Under the pieces are notes generated by a model. The model was not told the origin of the DNA. It worked only from the letters and a program-made list of their open reading frames with translations, and did not search any database. Shown here one piece after another: positions 1-6,400 of a DNA stretch of 19,340 nucleotides. Positions within the stretch are counted from its first letter, which is position 1, and the number at the start of each line of letters is the position of its first letter. The stretch is from positions 1 through 19,340 of the forward strand of contig URBN01000037.1 of NCBI GenBank assembly GCA_900546145.1, given 5' to 3'. This DNA is from an uncultured Desulfovibrio sp. Its GTDB lineage: Bacteria > Desulfobacterota > Desulfovibrionia > Desulfovibrionales > Desulfovibrionaceae. The position numbers were made by a program, and so were the translations under genes.

Positions 1-499
1 GCTGCTGCGGGGTTTCCTGCTCGAAGGAGCTGTCCGCGGGAGCGCTGTCAGCCGGAGCACCCGCTTCCTGGGCGGCCTTCGCAGCGGCCCTGTGTCCCTT
101 CTTCGCCTTGCGGTCTTGGCGGGCCTTCAGATACTGGGCCTTGATGCGGGCGAACATGCCGGGACGGTCGTCCTCATCGGCGTTGGCCAGCTTGCCCATA
201 TCTTCAACGAGCTTGTGATTCTCGTTTTCAAGGTTGCTGATGCGCCAGGTCTGCTGCAGGATGTGCGCGGAAAGGCGCATCCTGTCCCAGAGCAGGAGCA
301 GGAGGGCCATGACGCAGCCGGCCAGGAAGGACACCAGGATGATGAAGTAGAAGGGAAGCTCGATGGAGGTCATCTTGGGAATGGCCAGGAGGTTCAGCTC
401 GAGCGTGAGTTTCTGGGAAAGCACATTCTGATTCTGGAAAAGGAAAACCAGGCACAGAAAGAAGAAAAGGGCCAGAATGAGAACCTTAACGTAGCGCAT
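1..499 (-). CDS. LapA-like (DUF1049) inner-membrane protein, 3' end cut by window
   Basis: This reading frame is open from its ATG at 499 to the window edge (166 codons, no stop seen). An AGGAGG box lies 8 bases before the ATG, which fixes the start. The N-terminus has two strongly hydrophobic segments (about residues 4-22 and 46-68), separated by a short loop containing QNQNVLSQKLTLELNLL. A helical, charged segment follows, then a Lys/Ala-rich tail with Pro and Ser. Two TM helices with an FQNQ-type loop are typical of the LapA/DUF1049 family (lipopolysaccharide assembly protein A, about 100 residues in enterobacteria). The long basic C-terminal extension is additional here. The gene starts only 12 bases after the HIT gene stops, so the two are almost certainly co-transcribed. 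In E. coli LapA works with LapB in LPS control; that role here is inference. Family assignment is fairly secure, function is not. Confidence 0.75.
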   Translation of the reverse strand, partial: MRYVKVLILALFFFLCLVFLFQNQNVLSQKLTLELNLLAIPKMTSIELPFYFIILVSFLAGCVMALLLLLWDRMRLSAHILQQTWRISNLENENHKLVEDMGKLANADEDDRPGMFARIKAQYLKARQDRKAKKGHRAAAKAAQEAGAPADSAPADSSFEQETPQQ

Positions 500-511
500 G
501 GGGGATGCCTC

Positions 512-1009
512 CTAACGGTGCGTGGGAGCGTTTTTAAAGTATGGCTTTAAAGCCGCGTACGTATCGCTCAGGTACTGAGGCATGGTCCGTACGCCATCCA
601 TGACGGCAAGGAAGGAGGAATCGCCGTTCCAGCGCGGGACGAGATGGAAATGCAGGTGCTCGCGTATGCCGGCGCCTGCCGCCTCGCCCATGTTCAGGCC
701 GATATTGATGCCGGGGCAGTGGAAATTTGCCTTGAGGACTTTCGTGCAGAACTGCAGGTAGTCCATGATTTCATGAATGGTGTCCGCGTCCAGGTCAGCG
801 AGATTCATGACGTGCCTGTAGGGACAGACCATGATGTGCCCGTTGTTGTAGGGGTACTTGTTCATGATGACGAAGCAGTTTTTCCCGCGGTGCAGAATGA
901 GCCGCTCCTCATCCTCTTCCTCTGTATCGGGAATGCAGAAAACGCATTCATCCGGCTTGGGGCCGAGGATGTAGCTGATTCTCCAGGGCGCCCAGAGTTG
1001 TCTTTCCAT
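512..1009 (-). CDS. HIT-family hydrolase, Ap4A phosphorylase-like branch
   Basis: A 165-residue protein. The histidine triad HLHFHLV (His118, His120, His122) follows a GAGIREHLHFHLVPRW block, the signature of HIT nucleotide hydrolases/transferases, which attack the alpha-phosphate of nucleotidyl substrates via the middle histidine. The N-terminal CxxC (Cys22, Cys25) and the RQLWAPWR start resemble the diadenosine-polyphosphate phosphorylase-like branch rather than the short HinT type. The frame stays open 16 codons further upstream, but I choose the ATG at 1009 because AGGAGG lies 10 bases before it and homologues begin with the same W-x-P-W-R pattern. It sits between the tRNA nucleotidyltransferase fusion (124 bases upstream) and the LapA-like gene (12 bases downstream). 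The substrate cannot be read from sequence; Ap4A or another dinucleoside polyphosphate is inferred from the branch. Confidence 0.9.
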   Translation of the reverse strand: MERQLWAPWRISYILGPKPDECVFCIPDTEEEDEERLILHRGKNCFVIMNKYPYNNGHIMVCPYRHVMNLADLDADTIHEIMDYLQFCTKVLKANFHCPGINIGLNMGEAAGAGIREHLHFHLVPRWNGDSSFLAVMDGVRTMPQYLSDTYAALKPYFKNAPTHR

Positions 1010-1070
1010 TGCCAGCCTTCCTCCTGAAAATTCCCGAAAATCTCTAAAGATCCGCATAAGAAAAGCGGAA

Positions 1071-1085
1071 GCGGGCAGAACCCGC
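1071..1085 (-). other. small hairpin between the CCA fusion and HIT genes
   Basis: In the 124-base gap after the CCA fusion gene there is a 5-bp GC stem with a 5-base loop (GCGGG/CCCGC). On the minus strand it is followed by TTCCGCTTTTCTT, a poor T-tract. Another 5-bp stem lies at 1108-1120 (CGCCT/AGGCG). These could give partial termination or mRNA processing between the two genes. They are too short to call a strong terminator. Confidence 0.25.
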
Positions 1086-1133
1086 CATTATTAGCCTGTT
1101 GAGAGTACGCCTAAGAGGCGCGTTGGGCAAGTT

Positions 1134-3920
1134 TTACAACGGCTTTTTGTCACACTCTTCCATCCTCCGGAGACTTTTCGGCATCCTGTCAGCCGGAATC
1201 TCAAGCCTGCCGTCCATGGCCTGGCCCGCGAGTTGCCGGGCCAGGGCGAGCTGCTCTTCCGGACTGGCCGCCGTGCCGTCGAGCTTTGCCTCAAGAAGCC
1301 GCTGCAGGATGACGCCGTAAGCGGGACCCGGGGCGAGTCCGAGCTTTTTCAGATCGCTGCCGTCGGCGCCCGGCTTTTCCGTCCGCCAGACCGTGATGTA
1401 GCGCGAGAGGGCGCGGCGCGTCTCCGGCACTTCCATGTCGGCCATGAGGTAGAGCACGAATTCCACGGGCAGGGGACGCAGCATGGCGCAGAGAGCGCTC
1501 ACCTTAAAGCCGGGGTTCGCGGTGAGACGTTTCAGGGAAGAGCGCAGGCTCCGCGCTTTTTCCCTGCATCCGAGCACTTCGTTTTTGAGCGCCGGGGGGA
1601 TGCCGAGGCGCCTGAAGACCTCCAGGGTCACGGCATAGGTGAGACTCGAGCAGAGCACGAGGAAGTAGACGAGCCAGGGACGCATTTCCTCGTCGATGTA
1701 GAGGAGGCGGTACCAGGCCATGACCTTCGCCGTACGGATGAGCATTTCCTTTTTGTCCGGGTTGATGCTGATCTGCGGGTGGATGGCCTGCAGGATACCG
1801 AGCTCATGCAGGCGGCGTATGCAGAGAATGGCCGTTTCCTCGGCGCAGATGTGCTCGAACTCGTTGAAGAGGCGCGCGGGAGAGAGCTTGTCCAGAAGCT
1901 TCAGGGACACGTCGTTCTTGATAAGCTTTTCCGTAGCCGGGCCGATGCGGAAGTGATAGCGCTGCTCGAAGCGCACGGCGCGCAGGCAGCGCGTGGGATC
2001 CTCCACGAAGCTCAGGGTGTGCAGGACCCGGATCACGCGGTCCCGGATGTCCTTCTGTCCGCCGAAGAAGTCGACGATCTCGCCCATGGGCTCGCAGTCG
2101 AGCCGTATGGCCAGGGCATTGATGGTGAAGTCGCGGCGGTAGAGATCCATCTTGATGCTGGAGTGCTCCACCGTGGGCAGGGCTGCCGGCGACTCGTAGT
2201 ACTCGAGACGTGCCGTGGCCACGTCCACGCGCTCCTCCCTGCCATCGGCTCCCGGGAAGATGACCACGCTGGTGAGGAATTTTTTGTGCACGCGCACGCG
2301 GCCGCCGAGGACGCCCGCGAAGGCCCTGGCGAAGCCGATGCCGTCGCCTTCCACCACGAGGTCGATGTCGTGGTTGGGCGTCTTCAGAAGCAGGTCGCGC
2401 ACAAAGCCGCCGACGACGTAGACCGGCGTCTGCCGGCTGCGGCCGAGGGCTCCCGCCTTTTCCAGAATGTCAAGGACGTCCTTCGGCAGGCGGTCGCGCA
2501 TGGTTTTGCCCATGTTCCTGGACTTCGGCGCGCGGTCTGTCGGGTTCATGCGGCCGGGTTCCTGGGCGAAGATATTGATGAGGTCCGTGCGCGAGACCAC
2601 GCCCACCACGCTGCCGCCGTCCGAGACAATGGGGACGAGGCGCTGGCGCGCGCCCACGATGACGGTGGTGATATCCCTCAGTGTGGCGGTGACGGGCAGG
2701 GTTTTCAGATTGCGGCGCATGTAGTCCGTGAGCGGGGCGCCGGCAAGGCCGTGGGAGATGGCCTTCTGGGTGATCTGGCTGTCGATGAGGCCAGTGCAGC
2801 GCCGGGTCAGAGGAGCGAAGACGGGCATGGTCTTGAGCCCGAAATGGAGCATGAGTTCGTCCGCCTCGGCGATGGTGTGTCCCTCCTCGATGCCGATGGC
2901 GGGCTGGGACATGTAGTCCCTGGCCGTCTTCTCGCCTTCCTCCTGGAGGTAGAGCTGGGTGAGGATCCCGTCGCGCACCTCGGAGAGCGTCTTGTCGCGC
3001 ACGCTGGCGCTGGCTGCGTAGGCGTGGCCTCCGCCGCCGAAAGCCGAGCATACGGCGCCCACGTTGACGGCGTGGGAGCGGGATCGCGCCACGATCTGGA
3101 TGCGGTCGTCCATGCGTCCGATGGCGAAGAGAATGTCGAACTTCTCCATTTCCATCATCTTATGGGCGAGGAAGGCGAAATCGTCCAGATAGGAGTCCAG
3201 GGTCGCCTCGGCGAGCACCACGTCCGCGCCGTTGATGTGGTAGGTCTGCGCGGACTCAAGGAGGGCGTTCAGGGCGCGGATGTGCTCCTTTGTCATGGAG
3301 AAGGCCGTCTTCTCGGAAATGATGTTGATGTCCATGCCGCGTCCGAGAAGCCAGCCCGCCGCCGCGAAGTCCCGCTGGGTGACCGAAGAGAACGAGAAGG
3401 AGCCCGTATCCGAGTAGATGCCGAGTCCGAGGACGGTCGCTGTCTCCTTCGTGACGGTGATGTTCCGTTTCTGTATCTCCTCAATGAGCAGCGTGGTGAC
3501 GGCGCCGCAGATTTCGGCGTGGCAGTCGTGGGCGTGCACATCGTCGCTTGTCTCGGGATGGTGATCCCAGACTTCGATGCGGGTGCCGGGATTGTCGAGA
3601 AGGGGCCAGACATGGCGCAGCCTTGAGCGGCGGCGCGTGTCCACGGCCACGAGGCGGCCGTATTTTGAAAAGTCCGGGACGCGGTCATCGAGGAAGGTGC
3701 AGCCCGGCGCAGCGCCGGGACGTTCTTTCAGTTCCTGGTAGAAGGTCTGAAGGTTCGCTTCCTGCGTGCCGGGGAAGAGGACGTCACAGGGTCCGTAAAT
3801 GAGGGCCGCTGCGCACATGGCGGCGAGGGCATCGAAGTCCGCGTTGCTGTGGCAGGTGATCAGCGTGGCCGTGGGGATGGAAATCTGATCCGCCTTCTTC
3901 TCGTAATCGTGTAAGCTCAA
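1134..3920 (-). CDS. cca: DHH phosphoesterase - CBS - CBS - tRNA nucleotidyltransferase (poly(A) polymerase family) fusion
   Basis: A 928-residue multidomain protein. Residues about 15-325 are a DHH/DHHA1 unit: HSNADFDALAA at 24-34, the VDT aspartate at 94, the DHH triad at 119-121, and the GGGGH glycine motif of DHHA1 at 295-299. Two CBS domains follow (about 333-390 and 395-455), likely nucleotide-binding. The C-terminal half is a class II nucleotidyltransferase: GGFVRD at 504-509, HDID metal aspartates at 517-520, RRDFTINA at 595-602 and the DPTRCLRAVRF block at 641-651. Known family chemistry is addition of CC, A or CCA to tRNA 3' ends; the DHH part may be a nanoRNase/phosphatase-like hydrolase. 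The start is a TTG at 3920 overlapping the xerD stop (TTGA), with AGGAG 6 bases ahead. No ATG exists upstream of the first DHH motif outside the xerD reading region, so TTG is well supported. Translational coupling to xerD is likely. Whether it adds CC only, A only or CCA cannot be decided here. Confidence 0.92.
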   Translation of the reverse strand: MSLHDYEKKADQISIPTATLITCHSNADFDALAAMCAAALIYGPCDVLFPGTQEANLQTFYQELKERPGAAPGCTFLDDRVPDFSKYGRLVAVDTRRRSRLRHVWPLLDNPGTRIEVWDHHPETSDDVHAHDCHAEICGAVTTLLIEEIQKRNITVTKETATVLGLGIYSDTGSFSFSSVTQRDFAAAGWLLGRGMDINIISEKTAFSMTKEHIRALNALLESAQTYHINGADVVLAEATLDSYLDDFAFLAHKMMEMEKFDILFAIGRMDDRIQIVARSRSHAVNVGAVCSAFGGGGHAYAASASVRDKTLSEVRDGILTQLYLQEEGEKTARDYMSQPAIGIEEGHTIAEADELMLHFGLKTMPVFAPLTRRCTGLIDSQITQKAISHGLAGAPLTDYMRRNLKTLPVTATLRDITTVIVGARQRLVPIVSDGGSVVGVVSRTDLINIFAQEPGRMNPTDRAPKSRNMGKTMRDRLPKDVLDILEKAGALGRSRQTPVYVVGGFVRDLLLKTPNHDIDLVVEGDGIGFARAFAGVLGGRVRVHKKFLTSVVIFPGADGREERVDVATARLEYYESPAALPTVEHSSIKMDLYRRDFTINALAIRLDCEPMGEIVDFFGGQKDIRDRVIRVLHTLSFVEDPTRCLRAVRFEQRYHFRIGPATEKLIKNDVSLKLLDKLSPARLFNEFEHICAEETAILCIRRLHELGILQAIHPQISINPDKKEMLIRTAKVMAWYRLLYIDEEMRPWLVYFLVLCSSLTYAVTLEVFRRLGIPPALKNEVLGCREKARSLRSSLKRLTANPGFKVSALCAMLRPLPVEFVLYLMADMEVPETRRALSRYITVWRTEKPGADGSDLKKLGLAPGPAYGVILQRLLEAKLDGTAASPEEQLALARQLAGQAMDGRLEIPADRMPKSLRRMEECDKKPL

Positions 3921-4837
3921 GCCCGGCTCCTTGGGTGGAATCTGTGATGAATGTCCATGAGGCGTCCCGCCTGCACGTGGGTGTAGATTTCGGTGGCCGC
4001 GATGTCGGCGTGCCCGAGCAGCATCTGCACGCTGCGCAGATCCGCGCCGCCCTCCAGAAGATGGGTGGCGAAGCTGTGGCGGAACGTGTGGGGGGAGACC
4101 TTGTGCGTGATGCCGGCCAGAAGCGCGGCTTTCCTGACCATTTTCCAGACGTACTGGCGGGTGAGAGGGAGGCCCCGGCGGCTCACGAAGAGGCTGTCCG
4201 TTTTCGGGGAGAAGCAGGGACGCGTCCTGGCGAGATAGGAGATGAGCTCCTCGCGCATGGCCGCATGCACGGGCACGTAGCGCTGTTTGCGCCCCTTGCC
4301 CATGACCCGGACAACGCCCCGCGCCTGGTCGAAGTCGTCCGTCTGCATGCCGCAGAGCTCGGAGACGCGCAGCCCCGCGGCGTAAAGAAGTCCGAGGACG
4401 GCCCTGTCCCTGCGCCCGGAGGGCGTGTCGGGGGAGGGGGCCTTCAGGACCCGGTCCATCTCTTCCCTGGTGAGGAAGTTGGGAAGGCGCATGGGCAGCT
4501 TCGGGTTTTCCTCGTCGGCCGCCGGATTGGCGTCGGCCTCGCCTCTGTCCATGAGAAAACGGAAGAAGGAGCGGACGGAGGAGAGACTGTGCGCGAGGGA
4601 GCGGCTCTGCAGTCCCCGGCTTCTCTGCTCGGCCAGGAAAAGATCCATATCGGACGGCCCAGGACAGCAGGGGCCCGTGCCGTAAAGTTTTTTCAGAAAA
4701 CTGAGAAAGACGTCCACATCGCGGCTGTAGGAGTCGTGCGTGGCGCGCGAGAGCCCGCGTTCGGCGAGCAGACCATCCGCCCATTCCCGGGCAAGATCCC
4801 TGAGTCTGTCCGCCGGCGGCAGCGCTTTGGCTGGCAT
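3917..4837 (-). CDS. xerD: tyrosine recombinase XerD
   Basis: A 306-residue tyrosine recombinase, the usual length of XerC/D. An N-terminal SAM-like core-binding domain (about 10-100) is followed by the catalytic domain with all active-site residues visible: Arg157 in AGLRVSEL, Lys181 in GKGRKQR, His250 and Arg253 in HTFRHSFATHLL, His276 in LLGHADIA, and the nucleophile Tyr285 in EIYTH. The ending IHHRFHPRSRA resembles XerD (HHPRA-like end) more than XerC. With its partner it resolves chromosome dimers at dif, activated by FtsK. The frame is open to 5125, but the ATG at 4837 has GGAGGA 7 bases upstream and gives a family-length protein. The stop overlaps the TTG start of the CCA fusion, so xerD is the first gene of this leftward operon. 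No dif site or integrative element is visible beside it, so it is read as the housekeeping enzyme. Confidence 0.93.
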   Translation of the reverse strand: MPAKALPPADRLRDLAREWADGLLAERGLSRATHDSYSRDVDVFLSFLKKLYGTGPCCPGPSDMDLFLAEQRSRGLQSRSLAHSLSSVRSFFRFLMDRGEADANPAADEENPKLPMRLPNFLTREEMDRVLKAPSPDTPSGRRDRAVLGLLYAAGLRVSELCGMQTDDFDQARGVVRVMGKGRKQRYVPVHAAMREELISYLARTRPCFSPKTDSLFVSRRGLPLTRQYVWKMVRKAALLAGITHKVSPHTFRHSFATHLLEGGADLRSVQMLLGHADIAATEIYTHVQAGRLMDIHHRFHPRSRA

Positions 4838-5061
4838 GTGTGCATCCTCCCGGCGCCATACGGCGCCTGAGTGCAGAGTAGACCACGGAGGGGAAGCGGG
4901 CAACAGGGAGGACGCGGGAAAATGCGGCGCCGGACAGGGGAGTTTTTTCAGCCTGCCGTCCGGAGAATTTCCGTGCGGCCCGGAGGATGCGGTAAAGGGC
5001 AGCCCCCCCTGCATGGAAAGAGGCTCTGCCGGGTGCGGAGCAGACAGCCCGGGCAGAGACG

Positions 5062-5108
5062 GAATAAAAGAAAAACCTGAAGATGCCCGCGCTGCGCTTT
5101 CAGGTTTT
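5062..5108 (-). terminator. orphan leftward intrinsic terminator-like hairpin
   Basis: Perfect 10-bp inverted repeat (AAAACCTGAA at 5072-5081, TTCAGGTTTT at 5099-5108) with a 17-base loop. On the minus strand the 3' arm runs into TTTTTCTTTTATT, a good U-tract. On the plus strand the arm is followed only by ACGGG. No gene lies immediately upstream on the minus strand, so it would end or attenuate a leftward transcript starting in the AT-rich block, before xerD. Confidence 0.45.
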
Positions 5109-5242
5109 ACGGGACGGCCTGCCACGCCGGGGGAGGGGGTATGGATATAATTTATTGTTTTTACTTAATTTTTTATTATGAGACAGGCAAAAACGGCAGA
5201 TATCTTAAACTCTTGCATGAAGATTTATCAGGAAAAGGCCGG

Positions 5243-5301
5243 GGGCGGCAGGTCCTTCACGGCGCAGGAGGGCCTCAGCGGTCAGCCGGAGGACGCCGCC
5301 C
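5243..5301 (+). other. predicted stem-loop in folK leader
   Basis: Left arm GGGCGGC (5243-5249) plus GTCCT (5252-5256) pairs with AGGAC (5290-5294) plus GCCGCCC (5295-5301). This is 12 bp with a 2-base bulge, enclosing about 33 bases. It ends 43 bases before the folK ATG. It matches no riboswitch I know: no THF, ZTP, TPP or cobalamin consensus is visible. The pairing is seen in the sequence; a regulatory role is inference. Confidence 0.35.
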
Positions 5302-5344
5302 GTACGGGCTTTACAGAAGAGGCCGGGCTGACTATAGAGGCCGC

Positions 5345-5854
5345 ATGGAATCCATTCACACCGTCTACGCCGGCCTCGGGTCCAATTCTCCGGATGCAGC
5401 TGACCGCCTCCTTTCCGCACTGGATGCGCTGAGCCGCATGCCGGGAACCGTGGTGTCGGCCCTTTCTCCCGTCTACCGTACCGAGCCGCAGGACTACGCG
5501 GATCAGCCATGGTTTCTGAACCGCGTCCTCATGCTGCACGTGAGCGGGGATATCACTCCTGTGGAGCTCATGAAGCGCTTCCTCGGCATCGAGGCCCTTC
5601 TCGGCCGCGTACGCAGCCCGGATCCCGCCCTGCGCTTCGGCCCCCGCGCCATCGACATCGACATGCTGCTCTTCGATGACGTGGTCTCGGACGACCCCGT
5701 GTGCGTCCTGCCGCATCCCCGCCTCTCCCGCCGCGCCTTCTGGCTTGTGCCGTTGCTCGACATCGCGCCGGATATCCGGATTGGCGGCGTGCGTGCGGAA
5801 AAACTGCTCACCCGGCTTAAATGGCGTCTGGAAGACGATAAAATTTTTCAATGA
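5345..5854 (+). CDS. folK: 2-amino-4-hydroxy-6-hydroxymethyldihydropteridine pyrophosphokinase
   Basis: A 169-residue protein with the HPPK signatures: GLGSN at residues 10-14, SPVYRTEP (41-48), DQPWFLN (53-59), LLGRVRS followed by RFGPRAIDIDMLLFDD (with Mg-binding Asp104 and Asp106), and PHPRLSRRAFWLVPL-DIAP near the C-terminus. It transfers pyrophosphate from ATP to 6-hydroxymethyl-dihydropterin, in the cytosol, just before dihydropteroate synthase in folate synthesis. The frame is open back to an ATG at 5141, but that 68-residue extension is low in recognisable content and precedes the conserved YAGLGSN start. I use the ATG at 5345, with a GAGG 5 bases upstream. It is followed after 80 bases by the YHS-like gene, probably in one transcript ending at the 6315-6357 terminator. 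No other folate gene is in view. Confidence 0.95.
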   Translation: MESIHTVYAGLGSNSPDAADRLLSALDALSRMPGTVVSALSPVYRTEPQDYADQPWFLNRVLMLHVSGDITPVELMKRFLGIEALLGRVRSPDPALRFGPRAIDIDMLLFDDVVSDDPVCVLPHPRLSRRAFWLVPLLDIAPDIRIGGVRAEKLLTRLKWRLEDDKIFQ

Positions 5855-5934
5855 CGAGGCAGGGCTTCCCGTGCTAACATGACGGACGGCGGGTTCAGAA
5901 CCGGGCCCGGCCCTATTTCTGTAAGGAGTCGCGC

Positions 5935-6294
5935 ATGATTAAGTGGATAGTTATCGCCGTTGCCGCCTATATTCTCTATCGTCTTTTCGCCAATGACATT
6001 CTCAAAAAGCGCAAGAAGAACGAGAAGCAGGACGAGAAAGAAATCGCGAAGAAGGTGGCGTCCGGCGAGATGGTGAAGGATCCCCAGTGCGGAACCTACG
6101 TGTCCGTCGAAGACAGCATTACCGTGCGCGACGGCGACAAGGTGTACCATTTCTGCAGTTACGACTGCCGCGACAAGTTCCTGAAACGCATCGCTGAAGG
6201 CGGCCAGCCCGTGGCGCCCGAGGTCGAGTCCAAAACTCCGGCCGGCGCGGAAGTGAAAACGGATCAGGCGGACAGCGGCCCGAAACAGCAGTAA
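5935..6294 (+). CDS. membrane-anchored YHS/TRASH-like cysteine-motif protein
   Basis: A small 119-residue protein. Residues 2-19 form one hydrophobic helix (WIVIAVAAYILYRLF), followed by a very basic/acidic stretch (KKRKKNEKQDEKE). Residues about 46-84 hold a metal-binding-like module: MVKDPQCGTYVS, then KVYHFCSYDCRDKFL, with Cys52, His72, Cys74 and Cys78. The order DPxCG ... V-Y-x-FCS-x-x-C-x-x-KF matches the YHS/TRASH type of module found in metal transport and sensing proteins. The tail (from about 90) is Pro/Ala/Lys-rich and probably disordered. A strong AAGGAG lies 6 bases before the ATG. Positive residues after the helix suggest a cytoplasmic module tethered to the inner membrane. Metal binding is inferred from the cysteines; the biological role is unknown. 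Confidence 0.85.
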   Translation: MIKWIVIAVAAYILYRLFANDILKKRKKNEKQDEKEIAKKVASGEMVKDPQCGTYVSVEDSITVRDGDKVYHFCSYDCRDKFLKRIAEGGQPVAPEVESKTPAGAEVKTDQADSGPKQQ

Positions 6295-6314
6295 CATTTC
6301 CGGATAATGAGTAT

Positions 6315-6357
6315 GAAGAAGGGCGGTTCCCCATAACGGGAAGCCGCCCTTCTTTTT
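6315..6357 (+). terminator. intrinsic terminator after the YHS-like gene
   Basis: A long stem, GAAGGGCGG-TTCCC with GGGAA-G-CCGCCCTTC (one bulged G), a 6-base loop (CATAAC) and then TTTTT. It lies 20 bases after the stop and ends the folK/YHS transcript. Read leftwards it follows the autotransporter gene (stop at 6401) and may also act on that transcript, though the T-tract is weaker on that side. Confidence 0.85.
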
Positions 6358-6400
6358 GTCATGTTTCCGCGCGCCCCGGAGAGGCGCATGGGATGCCGGA

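Larger units (their letters stand above)
4838..5344. other. divergent intergenic region between xerD and folK
   Basis: These 507 bases separate two divergent genes. The left part (4838-5060) is GC-rich with no recognised gene on either strand. Next comes a leftward terminator-like hairpin (5062-5108), then an AT-rich block (5141-5225) that contrasts sharply with its surroundings and includes TATAAT at 5146-5151, then a GC-rich segment with a 12-bp stem (5243-5301). Two short frames cross the region (from 5141 and 5178), but neither resembles a known protein. I read it as promoters plus leader sequence, possibly with a small RNA. Confidence 0.5.

Noticed and set aside
1233..3626. 797-residue plus-strand open frame antisense to the CCA fusion gene
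   Set aside because: It is the mirror of a GC-biased real gene. Its translation is dominated by His, Glu, Gly and Val with no motif, while the minus strand shows clear DHH, CBS and nucleotidyltransferase motifs.
3917..4837. XerD-like recombinase as the integrase of a mobile element
   Set aside because: It has housekeeping length and a XerD-type C-terminus, lies in an operon with core genes, and no attachment repeats, tRNA or phage genes are near.
3921..4886. 322-residue N-terminal extension of the CCA fusion frame
   Set aside because: It overlaps xerD in another frame and has low-quality Arg/His/Pro-rich sequence. The TTG at 3920 has a good AGGAG and begins just before the DHH domain.
5230..5340. 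Possible SRP RNA, 6S RNA or a known folate-related riboswitch in the folK leader
   Set aside because: I looked for the conserved SRP hairpin loop and for THF, ZTP, TPP and cobalamin consensus segments and did not find them; only generic stems remain.
5141..5344. 68-residue N-terminal extension of FolK from the ATG at 5141
   Set aside because: HPPK proteins begin near the GLGSN motif, the extension resembles nothing, and the region has leader-like stems. The purine-rich stretch before 5141 is noted but not convincing.
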